Shown: piece after piece, positions 42,730-55,432 of the stretch
How positions within the stretch are numbered: the stretch's first letter is position 1
Layout: each line of letters begins with the position of its first letter
Source of the DNA: Natronorubrum halalkaliphilum
GTDB taxonomy: Archaea; Halobacteriota; Halobacteria; Halobacteriales; Natrialbaceae
DNA: 64,000 bases
Direction of reading: 5' to 3'
Assembly (NCBI RefSeq): GCF_009834785.1
Contig: NZ_WUYX01000033.1
Span: 62,001 to 126,000 of the forward strand
Notes under the pieces: generated by a model
The model's input: the letters and a program-made list of their open reading frames with translations, nothing else
Told to the model about the DNA's origin: nothing
Database searches by the model: none
Position numbers and translations under genes: made by a program

Positions 42730-43743
42730 GTGACCGACTGCATCTTCTACGGCGGCAAAGGCGGCGTCGGTAAGACGACCTGTGCGGCGGCGACCGGGCT
42801 TCGACTCGCCGACGCCGGTCGAGAGACGCTGGTCGTCTCGACCGATCCGGCCCACTCGCTGTCCGACTCGCTCGAGACCGATCTCGGGCCCGAACCGCAG
42901 CGACTCGAGCGCAGACCCGTCGGCGGCGATGAGCAGACCGACGACGGAGGCAGCCTCTGGGCCGTCGAAATCGACCCTGAGACGCAGAAAGCACGCTACG
43001 AGAAGCTGGCGCGAGCACTCGCGAAAGACCTCCGAAGCGCCGGCATCCGACTCTCCGACGAGGAAGTCGAGCGCATCTTCGCCTCGGGGGCACCGGCCGG
43101 CAGCGACGAGATCGCGGCGCTCGATTTACTCGTCGAGTACGTCGACTCGGGCGAGTGGGACGTCGTCGTCTTCGACACCGCACCGACGGGTCACACCCTC
43201 CGGCTGTTCGACATGCCCGAAGTGATGGGGTTGGCCCTCGAGACCGCTCGCTCGCTCCGCGGGCAGGCCAAACGGATCGGGAACGCGGCCCGAACTGCGG
43301 TGCTCGGGCCCATGTCGATGCTGAGCGACAGCGCCGACGATGAAGAAGAGAGCCTCGAGGCGTTTCAGGCTCGCCTCGAGCGCGCCCGCGACTTGCTCAC
43401 CGATCCCGAACGGACGGAGTTTCGCGTCGTCTTGCTCCCCGAAGGGATGGCCATCGCCGAATCCGAACGGTTGGTCGAGACGCTCCGGGAAGCCGGCGTC
43501 CGAGTCGATCGGATCGTCGTGAATCAGGTGCTCGCGGACCCCGACGAGGACTGTTCGCGCTGTCGCTCGCGGCGCGATCGTCACGAAAAGCGGATTTCGG
43601 AGGTTCGGGAGATGTTTTCGGGCCTCGAGGTCGTTACGCTACCCGAGCGGGAGGGCGAAGTCCAGGGGCTCGAAGCGGTCGCCTCGATCGCGGAGCGGCT
43701 TCCCGCGGAGGGTGAACCGGCGCGTCGTAGCCGGCGAACGTGA
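42730..43743 (+). CDS. ArsA/Get3-family ATPase
   Basis: A 337-residue deviant-Walker P-loop ATPase. The P-loop is GGKGGVGKTTCAAA (residues 8-21), the ligand-binding switch is FDTAPTGHTLR, and the DPAHSL motif is present. CSRC near residue 278 matches the zinc-binding CxxC of Get3-type proteins. Family roles are membrane insertion of tail-anchored proteins or arsenite transport. No arsB or arsR lies nearby, so the Get3-like role is more likely. The start is a GTG placed right after the TnpB element. Confidence 0.9.
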   Translation: MTDCIFYGGKGGVGKTTCAAATGLRLADAGRETLVVSTDPAHSLSDSLETDLGPEPQRLERRPVGGDEQTDDGGSLWAVEIDPETQKARYEKLARALAKDLRSAGIRLSDEEVERIFASGAPAGSDEIAALDLLVEYVDSGEWDVVVFDTAPTGHTLRLFDMPEVMGLALETARSLRGQAKRIGNAARTAVLGPMSMLSDSADDEEESLEAFQARLERARDLLTDPERTEFRVVLLPEGMAIAESERLVETLREAGVRVDRIVVNQVLADPDEDCSRCRSRRDRHEKRISEVREMFSGLEVVTLPEREGEVQGLEAVASIAERLPAEGEPARRSRRT

Positions 43744-43828
43744 AAGACTACTTACCGGTTCGCGTGGAGAGTACACCGTATGAGAACGACGAACGATCGA
43801 AAGCCGGCTGTGAACGGGTGGTGATCGG

Positions 43829-44614
43829 ATGCGGCGGACAGCAGTCGTCGTACTCGTCGCGCTGGTCGTCGTCACCGCGGGGTGTGGAACGTTCGATTCG
43901 TCGCCGGAACCGGATCCGGACCCGGACCGCGAGCCCTACGAGGTCGACGACGAGTTCGAACCGAGACTGGTACCGGGCTTAACGGAAGACGGCGTCTCCG
44001 ACGGAGCCGCCCTCGCGAACGAACACTACCGTACACTCGAGGGAAGCTTCCACGGCGAGTACCGGGTCAGCGTCGGCGAGAGCGAATCGAACGAAACTGT
44101 CGAGGAGGGAACCCGGACGATCACGGCGGATGTCAGGGAGACCGAAACCGAGTACGATCCGGCACACGTCGGCGGCGATTCGGAGACGATCATCGAACGA
44201 CACACGTGGGCCGACAGCGACGTGCAGTTCACCAGGCAGGTGAACGCGTCGGGAGCCGTCACCTATTATCCGGACGCACCGCTCCATTCGACGGAGCCGA
44301 GCCTCCCGGTTTCGCTGCTCGAACTCTACGGGGACATCGAAACGGTCACCGTCGACCGGGCGAACGACACGGAACGCTACCGTCTCGCGGGAGCCGGCGA
44401 CTTTGCGCCCGTCGAAAACGCGTCGTACGAACTCGTCCTCGCTGAATCCGGGTACGTCGATCAGTACCACATCGAAGGGATCCAGGAACGGAACGGCGAG
44501 CGAACGGCCGTCGTCTACAGGGGAGGGTTCGAAGCACTCGACGATCCCGATCTCGAGGTGCCGGCGTGGCTCGAGGAGGCCGAAGACGCGACAGAAGGTC
44601 CGACAACGGAGTGA
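43829..44614 (+). CDS. Haloarchaeal lipoprotein of unknown function
   Basis: A 261-residue secreted protein. Residues 1-19 form a signal peptide with a lipobox ending in VTAGC (Cys19), so it should be lipid-anchored on the outside of the membrane. The mature part begins with a Pro-Asp-rich linker and then has beta-rich sequence (TITADVRETETEYD, ERHTWADSDVQFTRQ, AVTYYPDAPL). It resembles the common haloarchaeal lipoproteins that bind or present substrates, but I do not recognise a specific family. It follows the ArsA-type gene in the same direction. Confidence 0.8.
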   Translation: MRRTAVVVLVALVVVTAGCGTFDSSPEPDPDPDREPYEVDDEFEPRLVPGLTEDGVSDGAALANEHYRTLEGSFHGEYRVSVGESESNETVEEGTRTITADVRETETEYDPAHVGGDSETIIERHTWADSDVQFTRQVNASGAVTYYPDAPLHSTEPSLPVSLLELYGDIETVTVDRANDTERYRLAGAGDFAPVENASYELVLAESGYVDQYHIEGIQERNGERTAVVYRGGFEALDDPDLEVPAWLEEAEDATEGPTTE

Positions 44615-44720
44615 GCCGGCGATCTCAGTGGACTGATAGCTATTTCGGCTTGTACTCGCCGGAGACCGCCCGCTCGAGTTCGATTCTCCGGATCGCCACG
44701 AACGCCCCGGCGGCGCGCCG

Positions 44721-47307
<2,587 letters not shown>

Positions 47308-47464
47308 CGCTCGGTCCTCGCCGTCGACCGTCGTTCGACCGATTCCATTACAGTCGGAACGACGACGGGCAGGGCAAAAAAGGGTAGAGCCGGACCGCAG
47401 ACTCCCCACCTCACGGTCGCACAATACCCAGTCTTTACCCGCATCCGATCCGTAGACCGAGTAG

Positions 47465-48334
47465 ATGGGACAGGGAACGGAATTCGGGCTGGTCGACCTC
47501 GAGGAAGTGGAAACGCCGGGCGACGAGTGGGAGGAGATCGACGTCTCGGAGACCGAGGCCGACCGGATCGCTCGCAAACGCGACCGCGAGTTCGAGCAGT
47601 TCGAAGAGCGGATCAAAGACGCCGACCAGTTCAAAGTCGAGCAGTCGGTGTTCGACGACGCGACGCTGGCGGCGCTCTACAAACTCGTCCAGGACGGCTA
47701 CGTCGAAGCCTTCGGCGGGCCGCTCTCGACGGGCAAGGAGGCCAATGTCTACCACGCGCTGGGCGACGACCGCGACGTCGCGGTCAAGATCTACCGGATC
47801 AACGCCTCGAACTTCCGGCAGATGCGCGACTACCTCGAGGGCGACCCCCGATTCGAAGGTCTCGGCGGCAAGAAGAAAGATGTCGTCCTCGCCTGGACGA
47901 AGAAGGAACTCGCGAACCTCGAGCGGGCCAGAGCGGCCGGCGTTCGCGTACCGGAGCCGATCGCCACCGAGCGCAACGTCTTGGTCATGGAGTACATCGG
48001 CGACGACGAGGGTCGCGCGAAACGGCTCGGCGAGGTCCACATCGAGAACCCCCAGACCGCCTACGAGGTCATGCGTGAGTACATGCGCCGACTCTACTCC
48101 GCGGGCATCATCCACGGCGACCTGAGCGAGTACAACGTCGTCTTCGACGAGGGCCAACTCGTGATCATCGACGTCGGGCAGGCCGTGACCGTCCACCACC
48201 CGAACAGCCGGACGTTCCTCGAGCGCGACTGCCGAAACGTCGCGAGTTTCTTCTCGCGACAGGGGCTGGAGACGAGCGAGGAGGAGTTGCTCGAGTTCGT
48301 GACGAGTCCGGAGCCGGATCCGTCTCGGGACTGA
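47465..48334 (+). CDS. RIO1-type serine protein kinase
   Basis: A 289-residue atypical kinase. The RIO P-loop is STGKEANVYHAL (residues 88-99), the Lys is Lys108 in VAVKIYR, the catalytic loop is HGDLSEYN, and the metal Asp is in IIDVGQAV. Archaeal RIO1 takes part in small-subunit ribosome maturation. A Krr1/Dim2-type KH protein gene follows two genes later, which fits the conserved archaeal ribosome-biogenesis neighbourhood. TATA-like CTTTACCC is about 30 nt upstream. Confidence 0.95.
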   Translation: MGQGTEFGLVDLEEVETPGDEWEEIDVSETEADRIARKRDREFEQFEERIKDADQFKVEQSVFDDATLAALYKLVQDGYVEAFGGPLSTGKEANVYHALGDDRDVAVKIYRINASNFRQMRDYLEGDPRFEGLGGKKKDVVLAWTKKELANLERARAAGVRVPEPIATERNVLVMEYIGDDEGRAKRLGEVHIENPQTAYEVMREYMRRLYSAGIIHGDLSEYNVVFDEGQLVIIDVGQAVTVHHPNSRTFLERDCRNVASFFSRQGLETSEEELLEFVTSPEPDPSRD

Positions 48335-48563
48335 GTGAGTGACGTACGGATCTCGACGAAATCTTCATTACCGTCTCGCAAAAATAACGGAGTCATGACG
48401 GCCGCTCTCGAGTGGCAGTGGCGCTGGCAGATCCCCTCGAGAGCGGACAGTTCCTTCGCGGCCGGCGACGCGGCTTAACCCGTCGGCTGTCGCGGCGGAC
48501 GCTCCCTTCGCTTGTTTTCGTTCGTATCGACTTCCAGCCGCCGCAGTCTACGGTTCGAGACGA

Positions 48564-49799
48564 ATGACAGAACCAAACGGAACCTCAAACAGCACCGACA
48601 ACACCAGCACAGCCCGATCGAGCGAATCGAACCCTGCCGACGACGAGTTCACCGTCACCCCCTACGCCGTCGACGGGACGGTCGACTACGCGAAACTGCT
48701 CGAGCGGTTCGGAGCCGACCCGCTGACCGACGACCAGATCGATCGCTTCCCCGATCAGCCGATGCTCCGCCGTCGAACGTTCTACGCCGGCCGGGACGCC
48801 GATCGTTATCTCGAGGCCGTCGAGTCGGACGAGCCGCACGCGATCGTCACCGGCAGAGGTCCCTCGGGACCGATGCACCTCGGCCACGTTCTCCCACTCT
48901 ACCTCGCGAAACGATTCCAGCAGGCGACGGGTGCGACCGTCTACGTGCCGCTCTCGGACGACGAGAAGTTCCTCGCGAAAGAGCAGTCATTCGAGTCGAT
49001 CGGGGCGTACACGCGCGAAAACCTGCGGGACATCCTGGCCGTCGGCTTCGATCCCGAACGGACGCGAATCGTCGTCGATACGGCCGATTCGGATGTGATC
49101 TATCCGATCGCCGTTCGACTCGCGAAGCACCTCACGCCCGCGACGGTCGACGCCGTCTACGGCCAACAGGATACCGTCGGACTGCAATTCTACCCCGCCG
49201 TGCAAGCGACCCACCTTCTGCTCCCGCAACTCGTCGCGGGCCGCCAGCCGACGCTCGTCCCCGTCGCCGTCGATCAGGACCCCCACGTTCGCGTCTGTCG
49301 CGACGTGGCCGCAAAGGACGCCCTTCCCGTCGAAAAACCGGGCGCCCTACTCGGACGATTCCTTCCCAGTCTCGACGGCCCGGGGAAGATGAGTAGCTCC
49401 GGCGATGCGCCGTCGATCGAGCTCACGGCGGACCCCGAGACTGTCGCGGAAACGATCCGAACCCACGCCTACACTGGCGGGCGAGCGACGCTCGAGGAAC
49501 ACCGCGAGCACGGCGGCGATCCGGCCGTCGACGTTCCCTTCCAGTACCTGCGATTCTTCTTCGAGAACGACGACGAACGACTCGAGCGAATCGCAGCCGA
49601 CTACCGATCGGGCGACCTGCTGAGCGGCGAATTGAAGGAGATCGCGATCGACCGAATCACGGGGTTTCTGACGGCCCACCAGCAGCGACGTTCGAAACTC
49701 GGCTCGCTCGAGGAGGCCCTCGAACCCTACCGACTAACTGAGCAGGAGCGACGACGAGCGCTCGAACGAGCCGGCGTGCCGTCGGGACTCGAATCGTAG
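48564..49799 (+). CDS. trpS: Tryptophan-tRNA ligase
   Basis: A 411-residue class I aminoacyl-tRNA synthetase. The HIGH-type motif is in TGRGPSGPMHLGH, and the KMSKS-type motif is GKMSSSG. The block SDDEKFLAKEQ is typical of archaeal/eukaryotic TrpRS. A Ser/Asn/Thr-rich N-terminal 25 residues is not conserved. It is encoded between rio1 and a phosphoesterase gene. Haloarchaea often have two trpS genes and this may be either. Confidence 0.92.
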   Translation: MTEPNGTSNSTDNTSTARSSESNPADDEFTVTPYAVDGTVDYAKLLERFGADPLTDDQIDRFPDQPMLRRRTFYAGRDADRYLEAVESDEPHAIVTGRGPSGPMHLGHVLPLYLAKRFQQATGATVYVPLSDDEKFLAKEQSFESIGAYTRENLRDILAVGFDPERTRIVVDTADSDVIYPIAVRLAKHLTPATVDAVYGQQDTVGLQFYPAVQATHLLLPQLVAGRQPTLVPVAVDQDPHVRVCRDVAAKDALPVEKPGALLGRFLPSLDGPGKMSSSGDAPSIELTADPETVAETIRTHAYTGGRATLEEHREHGGDPAVDVPFQYLRFFFENDDERLERIAADYRSGDLLSGELKEIAIDRITGFLTAHQQRRSKLGSLEEALEPYRLTEQERRRALERAGVPSGLES

Positions 49800-49855
49800 G
49801 CCGAGTCGAGTCGAACCCCCGAACGCATTTGAGTCTCGCAGTCGCGTCATAGCGT

Positions 49856-50359
49856 ATGAACATCGGGATCATTTCGGACACCCACGACAACGTCGAGGCG
49901 ATCGAGCGCGCGACCGAGATTTTCGAGGAGGAGGGCGTCGAGGTCGTGATCCACTGCGGCGACTTCGTCGCCCCGCTGATGATCGGCTACTTCGGCGAGT
50001 TCGAACTCCACGGTGTCCTCGGGAACAACGACGGTGACGTCGCGAGCCTTCAATCGCAATTCGACGCGCTGGGCGGCGAGAGCGAGCTCCACGGCCGCTT
50101 CGCGAGCCTCGAGTTCGACGGCCTCTCCTTCGCCGTTCTCCACGGCGAGAGCCTCGAGGAGGTCGAGGCCATCGCGGCCGGCGAGACGTACGACTTCGTC
50201 TGCTACGGTCACCACCACGAGCGCGAGCTATCGAACGAGGGCCGAACGACGGTGTGCAACCCCGGCGCGCACGTACTAGCGAAGTCCGAGAAAGATCGGA
50301 CGGTCGCGATCGTGGATACCCTCTCGGAAACGGTACGGTTCCGGTCGGTAGCGGAGTGA
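49856..50359 (+). CDS. YfcE/MJ0936-type metallophosphoesterase
   Basis: A 167-residue binuclear metallophosphatase. Its motifs in order are SDTHDN, HCGDF, GNNDGD, and GHHHERE with NPGAH. The family hydrolyses phosphodiester model substrates, and the physiological substrate is unknown. It lies 56 bp after trpS in the same direction. Confidence 0.92.
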   Translation: MNIGIISDTHDNVEAIERATEIFEEEGVEVVIHCGDFVAPLMIGYFGEFELHGVLGNNDGDVASLQSQFDALGGESELHGRFASLEFDGLSFAVLHGESLEEVEAIAAGETYDFVCYGHHHERELSNEGRTTVCNPGAHVLAKSEKDRTVAIVDTLSETVRFRSVAE

Positions 50360-50440
50360 GAGGCCGACGCGAACGCCCGTCAATCACACCCGTACCGTGC
50401 GGACCAAGCTCTTAACCTCACCCAGCCAGTACGGTCTTGT

Positions 50441-50998
50441 ATGCAACACGTGAAGATTCCGCAGGACCGCATCGGCGTTCTCATCGGCGAAGGCGGTGAG
50501 ACGATGCGCGAAATCGAGGCGGAAGCCGAGGTGCGACTCGACATCGATTCGGAGAACGGCTCCGTGGCCGTCGAGACCGTCGGCGACCCCGTTCTCGGGC
50601 TCAAAGCGCCCGATATCGTCCGTGCGATCGGCCGCGGCTTCGCACCCGAGGCCGCGCTCAGACTGCTCGAGGACGAGATGATGTTGTTCGACGTCGTCGA
50701 TATCGACGCCGCCGCACGCAACAAGAACGATATGAAACGCAAGAAGGGACGCCTCATCGGCGAAGGCGGCCGAACCCGCGAACTCATGGAGGAGTTGACG
50801 GGTGCCGACGTCGTCATCTACGGCTCGACGCTCGGGATCATCGGCGCACCACAGCAGGTCGATGCCGTCCGCAGCGCCGCCGAAATGCTCCTCGACGGCG
50901 CGCCACACGGAGCCGTCTACTCGTTCCTCGAGGAGAAACACAACGAGATGAAACATCAGGGGATGCAGTACCACCGGTTCCCCGGCGGTCAGTCCTGA
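50441..50998 (+). CDS. KH domain protein, Krr1/Dim2 (Pno1) type
   Basis: A 185-residue protein with two KH modules. The first has the GxxG loop IGEGGETM (about residues 16-23), the second IGEGGRTR (about residues 106-113). This is the archaeal Dim2/Pno1-like RNA-binding protein that works in 16S rRNA maturation. Linkage to rio1 supports this. A TATA-like CTCTTAACC is about 27 nt upstream. Confidence 0.93.
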   Translation: MQHVKIPQDRIGVLIGEGGETMREIEAEAEVRLDIDSENGSVAVETVGDPVLGLKAPDIVRAIGRGFAPEAALRLLEDEMMLFDVVDIDAAARNKNDMKRKKGRLIGEGGRTRELMEELTGADVVIYGSTLGIIGAPQQVDAVRSAAEMLLDGAPHGAVYSFLEEKHNEMKHQGMQYHRFPGGQS

Positions 50999-51115
50999 CT
51001 GCACTTTTCCCTCGATTTCCTCGGCGTAGCACCCTATTCCCTCGAGACGAACCGGGCCGAGTGCCTACGATCAGCGCACTCGCTGTCGGTTCTCAGCGCC
51101 TGTCACGGCAGAGAG

Positions 51116-51127
51116 TATATAAATAAT
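51116..51127 (+). promoter_or_regulatory. Distal TATA element upstream of the thermosome gene
   Basis: TATATAAATAAT is the strongest TATA-like sequence near the gene but lies about 110 nt before the start. A second, proximal box is at 51201-51207, so there may be two promoters. A GGAGG sequence lies between them at about 51171-51175. Confidence 0.4.
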
Positions 51128-51200
51128 GGGAGCGCGTTCGACAGGGAACCGCCGTGCGACGCCCTCGTAAGGAGGTTTAGCTCGACGTCTCTCGAAAGAC

Positions 51201-51207
51201 TTATGTA
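51201..51207 (+). promoter_or_regulatory. Proximal TATA box of the thermosome gene
   Basis: TTATGTA lies 28-34 nt upstream of the ATG at 51235, the usual spacing in haloarchaea. Confidence 0.5.
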
Positions 51208-51234
51208 GAATCACAATCAATCCTTCGCTTGACT

Positions 51235-52911
51235 ATGGCACAACAGCAGATGGGCAATCAGCCCCTTATCGTTCTCTCGGAGGACAGCCAGCGGACATCC
51301 GGCAAAGACGCGCAGTCGATGAACATCCAAGCCGGGAAGGCCGTCGCCGAATCCGTACGGACCACGCTCGGTCCGAAGGGAATGGATAAGATGCTCGTCG
51401 ACTCGACGGGTAACGTCATCGTCACGAACGACGGTGTCACCCTGCTCTCGGAGATGGAGATCGACCACCCGGCAGCCGACATGATCGTCGAAGTCGCCGA
51501 AACCCAGGAAGACGAAGTCGGTGACGGGACCACCAGCGCCGTCGTCATCTCCGGCGAACTCCTCAGTCAGGCCGAGGAACTCCTCGACCAGGACATCCAC
51601 GCCACCACCCTCGCCCAGGGGTACCGCCAGGCCGCCGAAGAGGCCATCGACGCGCTCGAGGAGATCGCCATCGAGGTCGACGAGGACGACGACGAGGTCC
51701 TCCAACAGATCGCCGCCACGGCGATGACCGGGAAGGGCGCAGAAAGCGCCCGCGACCTGCTCTCCGGACTCGTCGTCGACGCCGTTCAGTCGGTCGCCGA
51801 CGACGACGGTGTCGACACGGACAACATCAAAGTCGAGAAGGTCGTCGGCGGCTCGATCGAGAACTCCGAGCTCGTCGAAGGCGTCATCGTCGACAAGGAA
51901 CGCGTCTCCGACAGCATGCCGTACTTCGCCGAGGACGCAAACGTCGCCATCATCGACGGCGACCTCGAGATCAAGGAGACCGAGATCGACGCCGAGGTCA
52001 ACGTCACCGACCCCGACCAGCTCGAGCAGTTCTTAGAGCAGGAAGAGGCCCAGCTGCGCGAGATGGCCGAGGAGATCGCCGCTGTCGGCGCTGACGTCGT
52101 CTTCGTCGACGGCGGCATCGACGACATGGCCCAGCACTACCTCGCCCAGGAAGGCATCATCGCCGTCCGCCGCGTCAAGTCCAGCGACCAGGGACAGCTG
52201 GCCCGCGCAACCGGTGCCACGCCCGTCACGAGCGTCGACGACCTGACCGAGGACGACCTCGGCTTCGCCGGCAGCGTCGCCCAGAAGGAGATCGCCGGCG
52301 ACCAGCGCATCTTCGTCGAGGACGTCGACGACGCCAAGGCCGTCACCCTCATCCTTCGGGGTGGCACCGAACACGTCATCGACGAAGTCGACCGCGCCAT
52401 CGAGGACTCGCTGGGCGTCGTCCGCACCACGGTCGAGGACGGCAAAGTCCTCGCCGGTGGCGGCGCTCCCGAAGTCGAGCTCTCGCTCGCGCTGCGCGAC
52501 TACGCCGACTCCGTCGGCGGGCGCGAACAGCTCGCCGTCGAAGCGTTCGCCGACGCCCTTGAGGTCATCCCGCGCACGCTGGCCGAGAACGCCGGGCTCG
52601 ACCCCATCGACTCCCTCGTGGAACTTCGCGCCGACCACGACGCCGGCGACACGAGCTCCGGACTGGACGCCTTCACCGGCGACACCATCGACATGGATTC
52701 CGAGGGCGTCTACGAGCCGCTTCGCGTGAAGACCCAGGCCATCGAGTCCGCCACCGAGGCGGCCGTCATGCTGCTTCGCATCGACGACGTCATCGCCGCC
52801 GGCGACCTCGCGGTTGCCGACGACGATGGTGACGAGGAGATGCCACCGGGCGGCGGTGGCATGGGCGGCGGCATGGGCGGTATGGGCGGCGGCATGGGCG
52901 GCATGATGTAA
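51235..52911 (+). CDS. Thermosome subunit (group II chaperonin)
   Basis: A 558-residue ATP-dependent chaperonin subunit that forms a double-ring folding chamber. The N-terminal ATP site has [13 protein letters not shown] and the GDGTTSAV motif; GGGAPEVEL marks the C-terminal equatorial part. It ends with a Gly-Gly-Met tail (residues about 536-558). The ATG at 51235 is chosen over a TTG two codons earlier. Two TATA elements upstream suggest more than one promoter. Confidence 0.96.
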   Translation: MAQQQMGNQPLIVLSEDSQRTSGKDAQSMNIQAGKAVAESVRTTLGPKGMDKMLVDSTGNVIVTNDGVTLLSEMEIDHPAADMIVEVAETQEDEVGDGTTSAVVISGELLSQAEELLDQDIHATTLAQGYRQAAEEAIDALEEIAIEVDEDDDEVLQQIAATAMTGKGAESARDLLSGLVVDAVQSVADDDGVDTDNIKVEKVVGGSIENSELVEGVIVDKERVSDSMPYFAEDANVAIIDGDLEIKETEIDAEVNVTDPDQLEQFLEQEEAQLREMAEEIAAVGADVVFVDGGIDDMAQHYLAQEGIIAVRRVKSSDQGQLARATGATPVTSVDDLTEDDLGFAGSVAQKEIAGDQRIFVEDVDDAKAVTLILRGGTEHVIDEVDRAIEDSLGVVRTTVEDGKVLAGGGAPEVELSLALRDYADSVGGREQLAVEAFADALEVIPRTLAENAGLDPIDSLVELRADHDAGDTSSGLDAFTGDTIDMDSEGVYEPLRVKTQAIESATEAAVMLLRIDDVIAAGDLAVADDDGDEEMPPGGGGMGGGMGGMGGGMGGMM

Positions 52912-52913
52912 GC

Positions 52914-52938
52914 GAGGGGCGAGCACAGCGAACCCCTC
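52914..52938 (+). terminator. Hairpin just after the thermosome gene
   Basis: GAGGGG (52914-52919) pairs with CCCCTC (52933-52938) over six base pairs directly after the stop codon. It may act in termination or RNA stability. Confidence 0.35.
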
Positions 52939-53193
52939 CGAAACGGCGAACGGCGAACAACGTGAGCCGTGGGCAGTGACCCTGGCCCACGAGCCACCGC
53001 CGCCGACCGCTGACCGCCGTTTCGAGTCGGTCCATATTCGTTTGCCGTTCGGCTGACGTGTTATTCTATTGCCACCACCTTCTCGAAAACACGGTGAGAA
53101 CCGCCTATCGCGTTCGAAACGGTTACTGATGAGCAGTTGCGGTGCCTCCGGCGATTCACTACGAATAAGTAGCTTCCCGCAATATTCGCCAGC

Positions 53194-54186
53194 ATGAACA
53201 CGATTCTTCTGAACAGCGACGACGTCGACGAACACGCGCGACTCGCCGACGTCATCGACGCCGTCGAGCAAGCCTTCGGGGCATTCGAACGCGGAGACAC
53301 CCAGATGCCCGCGAAATCATATATCGATCTGCCCCAGTACAACGGCGACTTTCGGTCGATGCCCGCCTACCTCGAGACCGACGACTGGGACGCCGCCGGG
53401 CTGAAGTGGGTCAACGTCCACCCGGACAACCCCACCGATCACGATCTCCCGACGGTGCTGGGGACGATGATCTACTCCGACCCGGAGACCGCGGTCCCGC
53501 TTGCGATCATGGACGGGACCATGCTCACGATGAAACGCACCGGCGCCGCGGCGGCCGTCGCGACCGACCACCTCGCCGTCGAGGACGCCTCGAGTCTCGG
53601 CATCGTCGGGGCCGGCGTCCAGTCGTACACCCAACTCGAGGCGATCAGCGAGGTGCGCGACATCACGGAGGTCGTCGTCTCGGACCCGGACACGGAGCGC
53701 GTCGAGCGGTTCGTCGAGGCGTTTGACGACCGATTCGACATCCGCAGCGGTTCGATTTCGGAGGCCGGGCACTGCGACATCCTCTCGACGGTAACGCCCG
53801 TCGAAGACCCGATCGTCGGTCCGGACGACGTCGGCGAGCACACCCACATCAACGCGATGGGTGCCGACGCCGAGGGCAAACACGAACTCGCGGACGACCT
53901 CCTGCGGGCGGCCAGAATCGTCATCGACGACCACGAGCAGTGTACGCACTCGGGCGAGATCAACGTCCCCTACCACGAGGGCGTGCTCACGGACGACGAC
54001 ATCTACGGCGAAATCGGCGAGATCGTCGTCGGCGCGAAAGACGGTCGAACCGCCGAGACGGGCGTCACCGTCTTCGACTCGACCGGCCTGGCCATCCAGG
54101 ACGTCGCCGCAGCCCACGTCGTCTACGAGAACGCTCGCGAAGGCGACGACGGCTACGCGTTCGGTCTGATCGATACCGAACAGTAG
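53194..54186 (+). CDS. Ornithine cyclodeaminase / alanine dehydrogenase family protein
   Basis: A 330-residue NAD(P)-dependent enzyme of the OCD/mu-crystallin family. The dinucleotide motif is LGIVGAGVQSYTQLEA (about residues 134-149). The substrate-region Lys lies in GLKWVNVHPDN, and the Asp in VFDSTGLAIQD. Archaeal members can be alanine dehydrogenases, others cyclise ornithine to proline. The two cannot be separated here. It stands alone between the thermosome gene and a DUF2071 gene. Confidence 0.9.
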   Translation: MNTILLNSDDVDEHARLADVIDAVEQAFGAFERGDTQMPAKSYIDLPQYNGDFRSMPAYLETDDWDAAGLKWVNVHPDNPTDHDLPTVLGTMIYSDPETAVPLAIMDGTMLTMKRTGAAAAVATDHLAVEDASSLGIVGAGVQSYTQLEAISEVRDITEVVVSDPDTERVERFVEAFDDRFDIRSGSISEAGHCDILSTVTPVEDPIVGPDDVGEHTHINAMGADAEGKHELADDLLRAARIVIDDHEQCTHSGEINVPYHEGVLTDDDIYGEIGEIVVGAKDGRTAETGVTVFDSTGLAIQDVAAAHVVYENAREGDDGYAFGLIDTEQ

Positions 54187-54342
54187 CGGCTGTGACGACG
54201 GGGAAATCGAGTGGTTCGATTGGCGATTTTCGCTATTGAACGTCGGTACTGCATCGAGAGCCGGAATCGAGAATTGAAACGGAGAGCCGCGAGTCGGGAG
54301 GACCAAGAAGCGGCCCGCAACCAGTATCCGCAGCGGTCTCTC

Positions 54343-54423
54343 ATACGGATTGCTGTAACTATGTACCGCCGATCGCCGACCCCGTTCTGGCGATCGGCGG
54401 TAATTGACTACAGTAAACCGTAT
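54343..54423. repeat. 81-bp imperfect inverted repeat
   Basis: The arms at 54343-54377 and 54389-54423 are each 35 nt and match at 28 positions. The inner 13 bp (ACCGCCGATCGCC and its complement) is perfect, with an 11-nt loop. The right arm ends on the first base of the DUF2071 stop codon. It lies in the convergent gap and could be a terminator structure or a MITE-like remnant. Confidence 0.75.
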
Positions 54424-55232
54424 CAGAGCAGTCGCGGAATCGAACCCGTCATCGAGAGCTCATCGCAGTAGTGGACGACCGGATCGCCCGTCGGCTCCGG
54501 CAGATCGTTCGCCTCGAACATCGTGTTCTCGTGGATCGTCACCTCCGCGGGCTGAAGCGGCCACGGATCGTGTGCGATTTCGGCGGCCAGAACGCCTCGC
54601 TGCTCCGCCGCGTAGAACCGCCGGCGCTCGGTCAGCCAGTACGCGAACGACTCCGGGTCCGGCGTGTACACGTCCCCGACCGGACCGTACGTCGCCGAAA
54701 AGCGTGCAGGGGTGTCCGCCGACTCGAACCGCGGACGGGTACCGACCGCGGTCTGGCCTCGCGTACTCGAGAACGCGACCTGTTCGTCGTCGGCACCGAC
54801 TCGCATGTGTGCGTGATAGACCGGCAGCCGAGTCGTCCGACCGATGGCCGCGGCGATCAGCGGACTGCCGACGTCGATACTGAAGAAGAACAGACCGGGA
54901 TCGCCGCGGTGCCGGACGTACGTGCGAACGTTAAGTTCGGCAAACGCCATTCTGAGAGCCGGCGGCGTTCCGCGGAGACCGGCCTTCGTGAGGACGAACG
55001 GAAGGACGCTGATCCAGGCGGCCCCGTCCCGCGTTTCGAGCGTGAGTTGGTCGGGTACGTGCGGGCGAAGGGCGTCGGGATCGACCGGCCAGTGGATGAA
55101 GAGTCCGTCCCGCCACGTCATCGAGGCGACGTGGGGAGCGGTCGGTGACGACCCGCCGGAAAACGTCCAGCGAAACGGATCCGTTCGCGTTCGTGATCGA
55201 TCTCGTGACTGACGTTCGTTCTGTTCGTTCAT
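54423..55232 (-). CDS. DUF2071 family protein
   Basis: A 269-residue protein of the YqjF/DUF2071 family. Blocks seen include MTWRDGLFIHWPVDPDALRP near residue 38, GAAWISVLPF, LNVRTYVRH and VYHAHMRVGAD. The family has an acetoacetate-decarboxylase-like beta fold but no settled function. The N-terminal 25 residues are charged and not conserved. Its 3-prime end carries the inverted repeat at 54343-54423. Confidence 0.85.
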   Translation of the reverse strand: MNEQNERQSRDRSRTRTDPFRWTFSGGSSPTAPHVASMTWRDGLFIHWPVDPDALRPHVPDQLTLETRDGAAWISVLPFVLTKAGLRGTPPALRMAFAELNVRTYVRHRGDPGLFFFSIDVGSPLIAAAIGRTTRLPVYHAHMRVGADDEQVAFSSTRGQTAVGTRPRFESADTPARFSATYGPVGDVYTPDPESFAYWLTERRRFYAAEQRGVLAAEIAHDPWPLQPAEVTIHENTMFEANDLPEPTGDPVVHYCDELSMTGSIPRLL

Positions 55233-55432
55233 CCTCGAGAGTCAGCCCAGGGGCTGTACCTCACGATACGTGAGACAGCGGCATAAAGGAGACAGTTGGC
55301 TGTCAGATCCGATTACGGTTTGGCTACTCGAGGGGTTCGACGAGTGACACTGGCAGACAGTCGACTGGACGTCAGTACCGACGCACCTACGGCGGCTGTG
55401 GTTGCGCCGGGTACTCGGCACAGCAGTCCGTC

